Shown piece by piece: positions 39,517 through 48,180 of a stretch of DNA of 64,000 nt. How positions within the stretch are numbered: position 1 is the first letter of the stretch; each line of letters opens with the position of its first letter. The position numbers were made by a program, and so were the translations under genes. This DNA comes from Bog-473 sp963725895. Its GTDB lineage: Bacteria > Actinomycetota > Acidimicrobiia > Acidimicrobiales > RAAP-2. The notes beneath the pieces are model-generated. The model was not told the DNA's origin and did no database searches. It worked only from the letters and a program-made list of their open reading frames with translations. Where the stretch lies: NCBI GenBank assembly GCA_963725895.1, contig CAVSAJ010000003.1, positions 868,001 to 932,000 on the forward strand. The letters run 5' to 3'.

Positions 39517-40989
39517 ATGGTGAAATCGAGCGGAGCGCAGCGGGAGTCCGACGGGGTCGTAGTACTGGCGATCGCTGGGAGAAACCCAGCAGGAGGGAAG
39601 GGCCCCGACTTTGGTCACGCCGGCGACAGAGGAACGAGTGAGGGCATGGCCGGGACCGCCCGGTCCAGCTTCCCCGAGGGCAAGCATCTCGCCCCCGTCA
39701 AAGTTCGACGCCTCCAGAACCGGCTCTGGGCTGCGGCCAAGCAGTCGAAGGGTCGGGCTTTCCACGCCCTTTATGACCGCATCTACAGAGACGACATTCT
39801 CTAAGAGGCGTGGGAGCGGGTCCGAGCCAATCGTGGGGCAGCGGGGGTCGATCTGATCACCATCGCAGCGGTGGAGGCCTATGGAGTCGAGCGCATGCTC
39901 GATGAACTCCAGCGTCGCCTCCGTGCAGGCACCTATCGCCCGGCGCTGGTGCGCCGGGTGGAGATTCCAAAGCCCGACGGCAGCTTTCGTCCGTTGGGCA
40001 TCCCGACTGTCAAAGACCGTGTGTGCCAGCAGGCAGCGAAGATCGTCCTCGAACCTATCTTCGAGGCCGACTTCTTGGCCTGCTCGTTTGGGTTTCGGCC
40101 CAAGCGCTCGGCCACCGACGCCATGGAACGGCTCCGGGTCGGCTTCACCGAAGGCAATCACTTCGTCTTTGAGGCCGACATCGAGAACTTCTTCGGCTCC
40201 ATCGACCATGAGCGCTTGCTCAATCTGGTCGCCGAGCGGGTGTCGGACCGACGGGTGCTCAAGCTCCTGCGACAGTGGCTGCAAGCAGGGGTGTTGGACA
40301 ATGGTGTGCTCACCGAGTCGGTCACGGGGACGCCCCAGGGCGGGGTGATCTCACCCCTTCTGGCCAACATCTACCTGCACGCATTCGACCGGGCTTGGGC
40401 CGAGCGTGGCACCGGAGAAGTCGTCCGCTATGCCGACGACTTCGTGGTGCTGTGCCGATCCCAAGAACAGGCCGAAGAAGCTCGGCGGCGGGCACCGACC
40501 CTGCTGGGTGACCTCGGTCTGCGCCTTCACCCGGACAAGACCAGAGTGGTCGACCTCCGAGAGGGCAAGGAGGGCTTCGACTTCCTCGGGTGCCATTTTC
40601 GTGCCCGCATGTCCGGCAAGCTCTGGGAGCAAAAGCGGATCATCCGTTACTACCTCCACCGCTGGCCCTCGGTGCGGTCCATGAAGCGTGCCCGAGCCAG
40701 AGTCAAGGCCCTCACCGCTCGAAGCCAGGTCGGAACGCAGTTAGAAGACGTCATCGCACGTCTCAACCGATTCCTCCGGGGATGGGGCAACTACTTCCGC
40801 ACCGGGAATGCGACGTTCAAGTGCATCGCCCTGGACCGTTACGTGTGGTGGCGCCTACAACGCTTGCTTATCAAGAAGCGCGGCCGCAACCTGCGGCCGG
40901 GCCAGGCCAATACGTGGAGCCGCACCTGGTTCCACGACCAGGGCCTGCACCAGCTCATGGGCACTATCCGTTACCCGAAAGCTGCGTAA
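39517..40989 (+). CDS. ltrA: group II intron reverse transcriptase/maturase (in-frame stop)
   Basis: The intron-encoded protein. It begins MVKSSGAQRESDGVVV, the standard start of this family, and reaches ALYDRIYRDDIL before a TAA at 39802-39804. The same frame resumes at once with EAWERVRANRGAAGVD, and relatives have a Trp at the stop position. Reverse transcriptase motifs follow: PKPDGSFRPLGIPTVKDR, GTPQGGVISPLLANIYLHAF and catalytic YADD. The maturase (X) domain covers about the last 130 residues, ending in GLHQLMGTIRYPKAA. No HNH endonuclease domain. If the stop is real, only a 373-residue product from the ATG at 39871 would be made. Confidence 0.85.
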
Positions 40990-41013
40990 CCATGTCTAGA
41001 AGTCCATCGGAAA

Positions 41014-41041
41014 GCCGTGTGCGGGAAAACCGCATGCACGG
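41014..41041 (+). ncRNA. group II intron domain V
   Basis: Catalytic hairpin of the intron ribozyme: GCCGTGTGCGG, GAAA loop, then CCGCATGCACGG with the usual two-base bulge. It lies 25 bp after the maturase stop, its standard place, and is followed by the domain VI region up to the 3' splice site. Confidence 0.75.
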
Positions 41042-41096
41042 ATTGAAAGGGGGATGGGGAACCGGGCCTGCATTGGCACCGCGCCCCTGACTACCA

Positions 41097-42488
41097 ATGA
41101 TCGCCGGGCTGCTTGAGGAGGTCGGGTTGCCCGCCGAGGCCGCCGACGGGGTCACCGTCGTGGGCGACGAACGTCCCTTCGCGACCTCCTTTGGCATCGT
41201 GGAGGCCGCCGCGTCGGTCCTGGGTGCCATCGGCGCGGCGGCCTCACTGCTGTGGACCGAGCGCGGGGGCGCGCCCCAGGAGGTCACGGTGCGCCGGGGT
41301 CACGCCGGCGCCTCGCTGGTGGGCTTCGCGTTCCAGCACGTGGAAGTAGGCGGGACACCGGTTGCGCCATGGAGTCTCGACCGACCACTGGTGAAGCTGT
41401 ACCGCTGCGGGGACGGCCGCTACGTCCATCTCCACGGCGAGTTCGCCCATCTCGCCACCCTCACCTGCGACGTGCTCGGTTGCGCGGTTGACAGCCCGAC
41501 CGACGTCGTGGCCGAACACGTGGCGCGCTGGGACGGCCAGGACCTCGAAGAGGCCCTGGCCGTCGCCGGCACCTGTGGCGCGATGGCGCGCTCGAGTAAA
41601 GAATGGTCGGCTCATCCCCAGGCGCGCGCGATTGCTCCACTCGGTCGGCTCAGCATCGAAAAGATCGGCGACAGTGCGCCCGTCGCGTTCGAGCCACCAA
41701 CGCTCACCGCTGCCGTCCGTCCGTTGTCCGGCGTCCGCGTCCTCGATCTGAGCCGCCTCCTGGCCGGGCCGACGCACGGCCGGACCCTCGCCGAGCACGG
41801 TGCAGAGGTGTTGTTGGTCAACTCGGTGCGTCTCGCGAATGTCCCGGCGTTTGTCGTGGAGACGAGTCACGGGAAGCGCTCGTGCTGCATCGAGCTCGAC
41901 GAACCCGACGGAGTTGCCACGTTACGTGGCCTGGCCGCCGGTGCGGACGTGTTCGCCCAGGGTTATCGCGGCGGGTCGATGGCCCGTCGGGGCTTCGGGC
42001 CCGAGGACCTCGCCGCGTTGCGCCCGGGCATCGTCGTCGTGACGATCAATTGCTACGGAGACGTCGGGCCGTGGCGTCTACGACCTGGATGGGAGCAGAT
42101 GGCCCAGACGGTGTCCGGTCTCGCCGTCGGCCAGGGCGGCGAGGACCACCCTGCGCTGCTCCCGGCGGCGGCGTGCGACTACACGACCGGCTATTTGGCC
42201 GCACTGGGCACCATGGCTGCCCTCTGGCGCCGGGCACGCGAGGGTGGTAGCTACCACGTTCGCGCGTCGTTGTGTCAGACAGCGGGGTGGTTGACCGATA
42301 CCGTCAGCACGTCCGCCGACCCGACCGGGTTCGGCGACGTCGCCAGCTATCTGACGACCAGCGACACGCCCTTTGGCCGGGTGCGCCATCTGGCTCCAGT
42401 CGCCCGCATGTCGCAGACGCCCCCTCGCTGGAACGTCCCGACATCGCCCGTCGGGACGCACCCCCCGGCCTGGACCACGGCGATCTGA
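41097..42488 (+). CDS. CaiB/BaiF-type (class III) CoA transferase
   Basis: A 463-residue enzyme expected to move CoA between acyl groups. The C-terminal half has the family text RPLSGVRVLDLSRLLAGPTH, EVLLVNSVRL and SHGKRSCCIELDEPDG, then DVFAQGYRGGSMARRGFGPE. The N-terminal 200 residues are a second, more divergent CoA-transferase-like half (LYRCGDGRYVHLHGEFAHL). The ATG at 41097 is two bases beyond the intron end; in spliced RNA the codon before it would be a TGA, so this is the likely start. It leads into the acyl-CoA dehydrogenase cluster. Substrate unknown. Confidence 0.82.
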   Translation: MIAGLLEEVGLPAEAADGVTVVGDERPFATSFGIVEAAASVLGAIGAAASLLWTERGGAPQEVTVRRGHAGASLVGFAFQHVEVGGTPVAPWSLDRPLVKLYRCGDGRYVHLHGEFAHLATLTCDVLGCAVDSPTDVVAEHVARWDGQDLEEALAVAGTCGAMARSSKEWSAHPQARAIAPLGRLSIEKIGDSAPVAFEPPTLTAAVRPLSGVRVLDLSRLLAGPTHGRTLAEHGAEVLLVNSVRLANVPAFVVETSHGKRSCCIELDEPDGVATLRGLAAGADVFAQGYRGGSMARRGFGPEDLAALRPGIVVVTINCYGDVGPWRLRPGWEQMAQTVSGLAVGQGGEDHPALLPAAACDYTTGYLAALGTMAALWRRAREGGSYHVRASLCQTAGWLTDTVSTSADPTGFGDVASYLTTSDTPFGRVRHLAPVARMSQTPPRWNVPTSPVGTHPPAWTTAI

Positions 42489-42503
42489 CGACCCGTCAGA
42501 TCG
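42481..42503 (+). terminator. perfect 10-bp hairpin at the CoA transferase stop
   Basis: CGATCTGACG-ACC-CGTCAGATCG, with the TGA stop codon (42486) inside the left arm and the next start 32 bp away. No T-run follows. It may be an attenuator or a partial terminator separating the CoA transferase from the fadE-like gene, or a dimer-binding site. Confidence 0.4.
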
Positions 42504-42534
42504 GGGGTGCTCGCTTCGCTACGCTCCCGAGGCG

Positions 42535-43740
42535 ATGGATCTGCGAGACCGCCCCGAGGACGTGGCGTTTCGCCAGGAGGTCCGCCAGTTTCTCGACGAG
42601 CGTCTCGTGGGCGAGTTCGCGGAGCTCGGCGGGCGGGGTGGCTCAGGCGACGAGACCTTTGGCTTCGAGATCAGGCGGCGTTGGGAGAAGGTCCTCGCCG
42701 ACGGAGGCTGGACGTGTCTGGGCTGGCCGACCGAGTTCGGAGGTCGCGGCGCGTCCATGACCGAGCAGGTCATCTTCAACGAGGAGTACGCCCGCGCCGC
42801 GGCGCCTGGGCGGGTCAACGTGATGGGTGAAGGGCTACTCGGTCCGACACTGATCCACTACGGAACGCCCGCTCAAAAGGACCGCTACCTCCCACCGATC
42901 CGCGAGGGGGACGAGCTGTGGTGCCAGGGCTATTCCGAGCCCGACGCAGGCAGCGATTTGGCCAACGTCAAGACCCGGGCAGTCCGTGACGGCGGTGAAT
43001 GGGTTGTCACCGGCCAGAAGGTGTGGACGTCGCTGGCACACCAGGCGGACTGGTGTTTCGTGGTGTGCCGGACCGATCCCGAATCGGTGCGTCACCAGGG
43101 CCTGTCCTATTTGTTGGTGCCCATGGACCAGCCAGGCGTGGAGGTGCGGCCGATCACTCAGCTGACCCGCACCAGCGAGTTCAACGAAGTGTTCTTCGAT
43201 GGTGCCCGCACGAGTGGCGACAACGTCGTCGGCGGCGTTGGCGAGGGCTGGCGCGTGGCCTTGGCCACGCTGGCGTTCGAGCGCGGCGTCGCCCTCCTCG
43301 GTCACCAACTGGGCTTCCGCCGCGAGTTGGACGCGATCGTCGCCCTGGCAACGGAGAACGGTCGGACGCGTGACCCGGTGGTGCGTCAGAAGTTGGCGCA
43401 GGCCCACATCGAGCTCACGATCATGCGGTACAACACGTTGCGCTCTCTGTCCGGTGTCGACGGGCCGGTTGCCCCGCCCGAAGCGTCCATCGCCAAGCTG
43501 TACTGGGGGAGCTGGCACCGCCGGCTGGGCGAGCTGGCGATGTCGATCCTGGGTCCGGCTGCGACCGTCCTCGACGGCGACCCACTGCCCGAGAACGGGG
43601 GCTACGGGCTGGGCGAGTTCCAGCGGTCTTTTCTGTTTGCCCGCGCGGAGACCATTTACGGTGGCTCCAATCAGATCCAGCGCAACATCATCGGTGAGCG
43701 CGTCTTGGGTCTGCCCGCCGAGCCGAAAGGAAGGGCATGA
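42535..43740 (+). CDS. acyl-CoA dehydrogenase (FadE30-like by context)
   Basis: A 401-residue flavoprotein dehydrogenase introducing an alpha,beta double bond in an acyl-CoA. Family text: CQGYSEPDAGSDLANVKTRA (FAD/substrate loop), VVTGQKVWTSLAHQADW, and near the C-terminus RAETIYGGSNQIQRNIIGER. The ATG at 42535 opens the conserved start DLRDRPEDVAFRQEVRQFLDE. The following SDR and acyl-CoA ligase closely resemble M. tuberculosis IpdF and FadD3, whose neighbour is FadE30 of steroid ring C/D breakdown; the same role is inferred. The stop overlaps the SDR start as ATGA. Confidence 0.85.
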   Translation: MDLRDRPEDVAFRQEVRQFLDERLVGEFAELGGRGGSGDETFGFEIRRRWEKVLADGGWTCLGWPTEFGGRGASMTEQVIFNEEYARAAAPGRVNVMGEGLLGPTLIHYGTPAQKDRYLPPIREGDELWCQGYSEPDAGSDLANVKTRAVRDGGEWVVTGQKVWTSLAHQADWCFVVCRTDPESVRHQGLSYLLVPMDQPGVEVRPITQLTRTSEFNEVFFDGARTSGDNVVGGVGEGWRVALATLAFERGVALLGHQLGFRRELDAIVALATENGRTRDPVVRQKLAQAHIELTIMRYNTLRSLSGVDGPVAPPEASIAKLYWGSWHRRLGELAMSILGPAATVLDGDPLPENGGYGLGEFQRSFLFARAETIYGGSNQIQRNIIGERVLGLPAEPKGRA

Positions 43741-44555
43741 GTACGAGCCTGGGCGCGTCGTTCGACCCACCACCACCACCGCCGCCCCCGGGTGGCCATG
43801 GGCTCCTCGACGGCAAGGTCGTGATCGTGACGGCCGCGGCGGGGACGGGCATCGGGTCCGCGACCGCACGGCGCTGTCTCGAGGAGGGTGCCTCCGTCAT
43901 GGTGTCCGACGCGCACGAACGTCGGCTGGCCGAGACGGTCGAGCAGCTGGCCGCGGAGTCGGACAATGGTCCTGAACGGGTGCACGCCCTCGCGTGCGAC
44001 GTGCGAGACGAGACGCAGGTCGGCGCTCTCTACGAAGGCGCGGTGGCGCGCTTCGGCCGCATCGACGTCGCCGTGCACAACGCGGGCCTCGGCGGAACGG
44101 TGCCCTTGGTCGAGATGACAGACGACCAGTGGTCGACGGTGCTCGACATCACACTGACCGGCACGTTCCGCTGTACGCGAGCCGCGCTCACTCGCATGCT
44201 GGCCCAGAAGTCCGGCGTGATCGTGAACAACGCTTCCGTGCTCGGGTGGCGGGCTCAGCCGGGACAGGCGCACTACGCCGCCGCCAAGGCAGGGGTGATG
44301 GCGCTGACCCGATGCGCAGCGGCCGAGGCGGCCCCGGCCGGCGTCAGGGTCAATGCGGTGTCGCCCAGCCTCGCGGAACACCCGTTCTTGAACAGGGCCA
44401 TTCCCGACGAGGACCTCGCGGTCCTGCGCCGGCGCGAGCTGTTCGGACGCGGCGCCGAGACATGGGAGGTGGCGAACGTCATCGTCTTCTTGGCCAGTGA
44501 CTACTCGTCCTACCTCTCGGGTGAGGTCATCTCGGTGAGCAGTCAGCACCCATGA
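43737..44555 (+). CDS. short-chain dehydrogenase/reductase (IpdF-like)
   Basis: A 272-residue NAD(P)-dependent oxidoreductase. A Pro-rich lead (PPPPPPPP, about 11-18) precedes the Rossmann core: VTAAAGTGIGSATARRC (cofactor loop), HNAGLGG, and the catalytic set NNASVLGW plus YAAAK. The sequence from GHGLLDGKVVIVTAAAGTGI to the end, ASDYSSYLSGEVISVSSQHP, matches what I recall of mycobacterial IpdF (Rv3559c), which oxidises a hydroxyl on a steroid C/D-ring CoA intermediate. Function by similarity and context. ATGA overlaps link it to both neighbours. Confidence 0.85.
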   Translation: MSTSLGASFDPPPPPPPPGGHGLLDGKVVIVTAAAGTGIGSATARRCLEEGASVMVSDAHERRLAETVEQLAAESDNGPERVHALACDVRDETQVGALYEGAVARFGRIDVAVHNAGLGGTVPLVEMTDDQWSTVLDITLTGTFRCTRAALTRMLAQKSGVIVNNASVLGWRAQPGQAHYAAAKAGVMALTRCAAAEAAPAGVRVNAVSPSLAEHPFLNRAIPDEDLAVLRRRELFGRGAETWEVANVIVFLASDYSSYLSGEVISVSSQHP

Positions 44556-46243
44556 CGGGTATCGGGGGCGTGCCAGCCGATCAGGAGGACCCGCGGGCCG
44601 ATCTCATCTGGGGCACGGTGCCACGGCTCGTCGAGGACGCGGCGACCCGTCACGACGCGACCGAAGCACTCGTCGAAGGGGTGCTGCGTCTCAGCTATCG
44701 GCAGCTGGCGTCGGAGGTCGATCGCTATGCACGCGGTTTCGTCGCAGCCGGCGTCGGCGCGAAGGATCGTGTTGCGCTCTGGGCACCCAACTGCGCCGAG
44801 TGGGTGCTCGCCGCACTGGGCCTGCTCCGCGCCGGCGCTGTGCTCGTCCCGCTGAACACTCGGTTCAAGGGCGGTGAGGCCGCCTACATCTTGCGTACGT
44901 CCGGCGCGACCACGTTGGTGACCGTCCGCGGCTTTCTCGGGTTCGACTACCCCGCCATGCTGGCGGGCCAGGACACGGGCCCGCTCGAGCGGATCGTGCT
45001 CCTGAAGGACGAGACCGCTTCTGCCGGCGAGGCAAACGGCACCGTCGCCGACCAGGCGCCAGCACTCAGTCTGAGCGAATTCCTCGAGGCCGGCGAAGCG
45101 GTAGACGCTGCCATCACCGCGGCCCGAGCCGCGGCGGTGGCACCTGACGACACCTCGGACCTGATCTTCACCTCGGGCACGACCGGGTACCCGAAAGGGG
45201 CCGCGACCACGCACGCGCAGACGCTGCGCACCTTCGGCACTTGGTCGTCGATCGTCGGACTGGAGGCCGGCGACCGCTACCTCGTCGTGAACCCGTTCTT
45301 CCACACCTTCGGCTACAAGGCAGGCATCCTCGCCTGCGTCATGGCCGGCGCCACCGTCGTGCCCGAGCCCGTCTTTGATGCGACCGCCGTCATGAAACGC
45401 GTCGCGTCGGAGCGCATCAGCGTGCTCCCGGGCCCACCCACGCTGTACCAGACGCTGCTCGCGGACCCCGGGCGTGCCTCGCACGACCTCTCGTCGCTCC
45501 GCCTCGGGGTGACCGGCGCCGCAGTCGTGCCCGTCGAGCTCGTCCATGCCATGAGCTCGGAGCTGGGTTTTGGCACCGTGCTGACGGCGTACGGACTGAC
45601 CGAGTCGTGCGGGACCGTCACGATGTGCCGCCGCAGCGACCCCCCGGAGATCATCGCGGGGACGTCGGGTCGCGCCATCCCCGGCCTCGAGGTCCGCGCC
45701 GTTGCAGACGACAAGGAGGTGCCGGCGGGCGAGCCGGGCGAGATCGTCGTTCGTGGCTACACCGTCATGTCGGGCTACTGGGGCAACGAGCAGGCGACGG
45801 CGGAGGCCATCGATGCCGAGGGGTGGCTGCACACCGGGGATATCGGTGTCATGGACGAAGCGGGCAATGTGACCATCACCGACCGCGTCAAGGACATGTA
45901 TGTCGTCGGTGGGTTCAATGCGTACCCGGCGGAGATCGAGGCCATTTTGCGGGGCCACGAAGGCGTGGCCCAGGTGGCCGTCGTCGGGGTACCCGACGAG
46001 CGGATGGGAGAAGTAGGTTGCGCCTATATCGTGCCGGTATCCGATGGCGTCGACCGTGACGAGTTCGGACGAGCAGTTCTCGGTTGGTCACGAGGGGTCA
46101 TGGCCAACTACAAAGTCCCACGCGGCGTCGTGCTCGTCGACGAATTGCCGGTCAACGCCAGCGGCAAGGTACTCAAGCGCGAGCTGCGCCAGCGGCACCA
46201 ACGGGGCGCGGACTACGTCGTCACCAGCGAGAGGAGCAATTAA
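44552..46243 (+). CDS. acyl-CoA synthetase (FadD3-like)
   Basis: A 563-residue AMP-forming ligase of the ANL superfamily, activating a carboxylic acid to its CoA ester. The P-loop-like motif is DLIFTSGTTGYPKGA; later come VVNPFFHTFGYKAGILAC, VLTAYGLTESCG, GWLHTGDIGVMDEAG and NASGKVLKREL with the catalytic Lys. Several blocks, especially NPFFHTFGYKAGILAC and VLPGPPTLYQTLL, are close to mycobacterial FadD3, the HIP-CoA synthetase of cholesterol ring C/D breakdown. Substrate by inference. The ATG overlaps the SDR stop; the alcohol dehydrogenase starts right after its TAA. Confidence 0.86.
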   Translation: MTGIGGVPADQEDPRADLIWGTVPRLVEDAATRHDATEALVEGVLRLSYRQLASEVDRYARGFVAAGVGAKDRVALWAPNCAEWVLAALGLLRAGAVLVPLNTRFKGGEAAYILRTSGATTLVTVRGFLGFDYPAMLAGQDTGPLERIVLLKDETASAGEANGTVADQAPALSLSEFLEAGEAVDAAITAARAAAVAPDDTSDLIFTSGTTGYPKGAATTHAQTLRTFGTWSSIVGLEAGDRYLVVNPFFHTFGYKAGILACVMAGATVVPEPVFDATAVMKRVASERISVLPGPPTLYQTLLADPGRASHDLSSLRLGVTGAAVVPVELVHAMSSELGFGTVLTAYGLTESCGTVTMCRRSDPPEIIAGTSGRAIPGLEVRAVADDKEVPAGEPGEIVVRGYTVMSGYWGNEQATAEAIDAEGWLHTGDIGVMDEAGNVTITDRVKDMYVVGGFNAYPAEIEAILRGHEGVAQVAVVGVPDERMGEVGCAYIVPVSDGVDRDEFGRAVLGWSRGVMANYKVPRGVVLVDELPVNASGKVLKRELRQRHQRGADYVVTSERSN

Positions 46244-47353
46244 GTGCGAGGCATCGTCTACACAGGGGAGGGCGTAGAGGTCACCGACGGGCTCGAGGTG
46301 CGTGGGCCGGGATCGAACGAGGTCCAGGTCCGCATGAAGGCGGCCGGCGTATGCCACTCCGATCTTTCGGTGATCAACGGCACCATCCCCTTCCCGGCGC
46401 CGGCCGTGCTCGGCCACGAGGGCGCCGGTGTCGTAGAGGCCGTCGGCGACGCCGTGCGGTCGGTCAAACCGGGTGACCACGTGGTGATCGCAACCCTGGC
46501 TAGCTGCGGGGCTTGCCGTGCCTGCAGCACCGGACACCCGACGATGTGCAAGAGCTCGCTCGGGAACATCTCGACGCCGTTCACGTTTAACGGCGAGCCG
46601 GCTTCGAACTTCGCTGCAGCGTCAGTCTTTTCCGAGGTGACCATTGTCAGCGAGGTACAGGCAGTTCGCATCCCCAAGGACGTGCCGCTCACCTCGGCGT
46701 GTCTGATCGGCTGCGGCGTCCTGACCGGCGTCGGTGCCGTGCTGAACAGGGCCAAGGTGCGACCCGGGGACACGGCCGCCGTCTTCGGGGTCGGGGGTGT
46801 CGGGCTCAACGTGATCCAGGGGCTGCGCATCGCGGGAGCGACGCGCATCATTGCCGTCGACACCGTGGCGGCCAAGGAGGAGTTGGGCCGGCAGTTCGGC
46901 GCGACGCACTTCGTCGACGCGAGCGCGGGTGATGCGGCGGCTGCGGTGCGCGAGCTGGTCCCGGCCAACAAGGAGTCGGCCGCGGGCGCTCTCTTCCCCC
47001 TCGGGGGCGTGACGTGGGCCTTCGACTGCGTGGGGCACGCAGCGGTGCTGCGAAGCGCACTGGACTGTCTTGACTGGGGCGGCAACGCGGTGGCCATCGG
47101 GATCCCGCCACGTGGGACCGAGGTGTCGGTCGATGTCAACGCGCTCGCGTACGTCGACCGTGGGCTTCTCGGGTGTCGCTATGGCTCGGCCCGTCCTCAT
47201 CACGACATCCCGCTGATGGTCGATCTCTATCAGGCAGGGCTGCTCATGCTGGACGAGCTGGTCTCGCTGACCAGGCCCTTGGACCGCTTCGGCGACGTCG
47301 TCGACGAGATGCACGCAGGCCGCGTGGCGCGCGGCGTCCTGTTGTTCGACTAG
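46244..47353 (+). CDS. zinc-dependent alcohol dehydrogenase
   Basis: A 369-residue medium-chain dehydrogenase. The catalytic zinc Cys is in AAGVCHSDLSV, with GHEGAGVVEAVG giving the His-Glu pair. The structural zinc loop is CGACRACSTGHPTMC, with four cysteines. The NAD-binding turn is VFGVGGVGLNVIQG. It is related to the mycobacterial AdhD/AdhE1 class III-like group. The GTG start directly follows the ligase stop and has GAGAGGAG eight bases upstream. As the last gene of the steroid-type operon it probably oxidises an alcohol of the pathway; the substrate is unknown. Confidence 0.87.
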   Translation: MRGIVYTGEGVEVTDGLEVRGPGSNEVQVRMKAAGVCHSDLSVINGTIPFPAPAVLGHEGAGVVEAVGDAVRSVKPGDHVVIATLASCGACRACSTGHPTMCKSSLGNISTPFTFNGEPASNFAAASVFSEVTIVSEVQAVRIPKDVPLTSACLIGCGVLTGVGAVLNRAKVRPGDTAAVFGVGGVGLNVIQGLRIAGATRIIAVDTVAAKEELGRQFGATHFVDASAGDAAAAVRELVPANKESAAGALFPLGGVTWAFDCVGHAAVLRSALDCLDWGGNAVAIGIPPRGTEVSVDVNALAYVDRGLLGCRYGSARPHHDIPLMVDLYQAGLLMLDELVSLTRPLDRFGDVVDEMHAGRVARGVLLFD

Positions 47354-47394
47354 AAACGCGCCATGCAAACGGTGCCCGCGGCGGGAGCGCGGCT

Positions 47395-48147
47395 GTGAAG
47401 GGTGTCATCCTCGCCGGTGGCACCGGCTCTCGGCTCTACCCATTGACCCGCATCACGAACAAGCACCTGTTGCCGATCTATGACCGGCCCATGATCGCCT
47501 GGTCCATCGAGGCGGTCGTAGGGAGTGGCATCGACGAGATCATGCTCGTCACCGGGGGGACCCACGCTGGTGAATTCCTCCGTTTGCTGGGCAACGGACA
47601 CGAGTACGGGATCAAACAGCTGTCCTACGCGTACCAGGAGAAGGCAGGTGGCATCGCAGAGGCGCTCGGCCTTGCCCGGCACTTCGCCGAGGGTGGGCCC
47701 GTGCTCGTGATGCTCGCTGACAACATCATCGAGCACTCCATCAAGCCGATGGTCGACGCGTTCTGCGCCGACCCCACGGGAGCGCGGATCCTTCTCTCCA
47801 AGGTGCACGAGCCCGAGCACCTGCGTCACCTCGGTGTGCCCGCGTTCGGTGAGTCCGGCCGGGTCGTGCACATCGAGGAGAAGCCCGAGGTGCCGGCATC
47901 GGAGTACTGCGTGACGGGTATCTACTGCTACGAGGCCGGTGTCTTCGACATCATCGGCGACCTGGTCCCGTCGGGCCGCGGCGAGCTCGAGATCACCGAC
48001 GTCAACAACCACTACGTGGGCAAGGACCAGATGGCCCACGACATCCAGGAGGGCTTCTGGGGCGACGCCGGCGAGTCGATCGAGGCCTACTACGCCGTCA
48101 ACGACTTCGTGCGCCAGAACGGCGCCAACCTGCCGTTGCGGTCCTAA
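47395..48147 (+). CDS. sugar-phosphate nucleotidyltransferase (RmlA-like)
   Basis: A 250-residue enzyme of the glucose-1-phosphate thymidylyltransferase type. The start KGVILAGGTGSRLYPLTR is the NTP-binding signature, followed by NKHLLPIYDRPMI, VMLADNIIEHS with the metal-binding Asp, EEKPEVPASEYCVTGIY and RGELEITDVNNHY. It is shorter than classical RmlA (about 290), lacking the C-terminal helices, as in many actinobacterial and archaeal short forms. The start GTG at 47395 matches the conserved N-terminus. The product is probably a dTDP- or UDP-sugar for cell-surface glycans. Confidence 0.85.
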   Translation: MKGVILAGGTGSRLYPLTRITNKHLLPIYDRPMIAWSIEAVVGSGIDEIMLVTGGTHAGEFLRLLGNGHEYGIKQLSYAYQEKAGGIAEALGLARHFAEGGPVLVMLADNIIEHSIKPMVDAFCADPTGARILLSKVHEPEHLRHLGVPAFGESGRVVHIEEKPEVPASEYCVTGIYCYEAGVFDIIGDLVPSGRGELEITDVNNHYVGKDQMAHDIQEGFWGDAGESIEAYYAVNDFVRQNGANLPLRS

Positions 48148-48180
48148 GGTCGCAACCGCGGGTGCTCTCGAAGAGACAGG

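Larger units (their letters stand above)
39143..41095 (+). mobile_element. group II intron
   Basis: A mobile retroelement of about 1.95 kb. The 5' end matches the GTGCG consensus (GTGCGTCC at 39143). About 370 nt of structured RNA precede a reverse transcriptase/maturase gene (39517-40989). Domain V is visible at about 41014-41041, with a GCCGTG-type lower stem, GCGG-GAAA-CCGC upper stem and loop; the 3' end is placed at CTACC (41095). The exact ends are uncertain by a few bases. It sits directly before the start codon of the CoA transferase gene, in the same orientation, so splicing would rejoin that leader. Confidence 0.85.

Noticed and set aside
39611..39856. An 81-codon frame within the group II intron
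   Set aside because: It is a shadow of the maturase N-terminal region in another frame.
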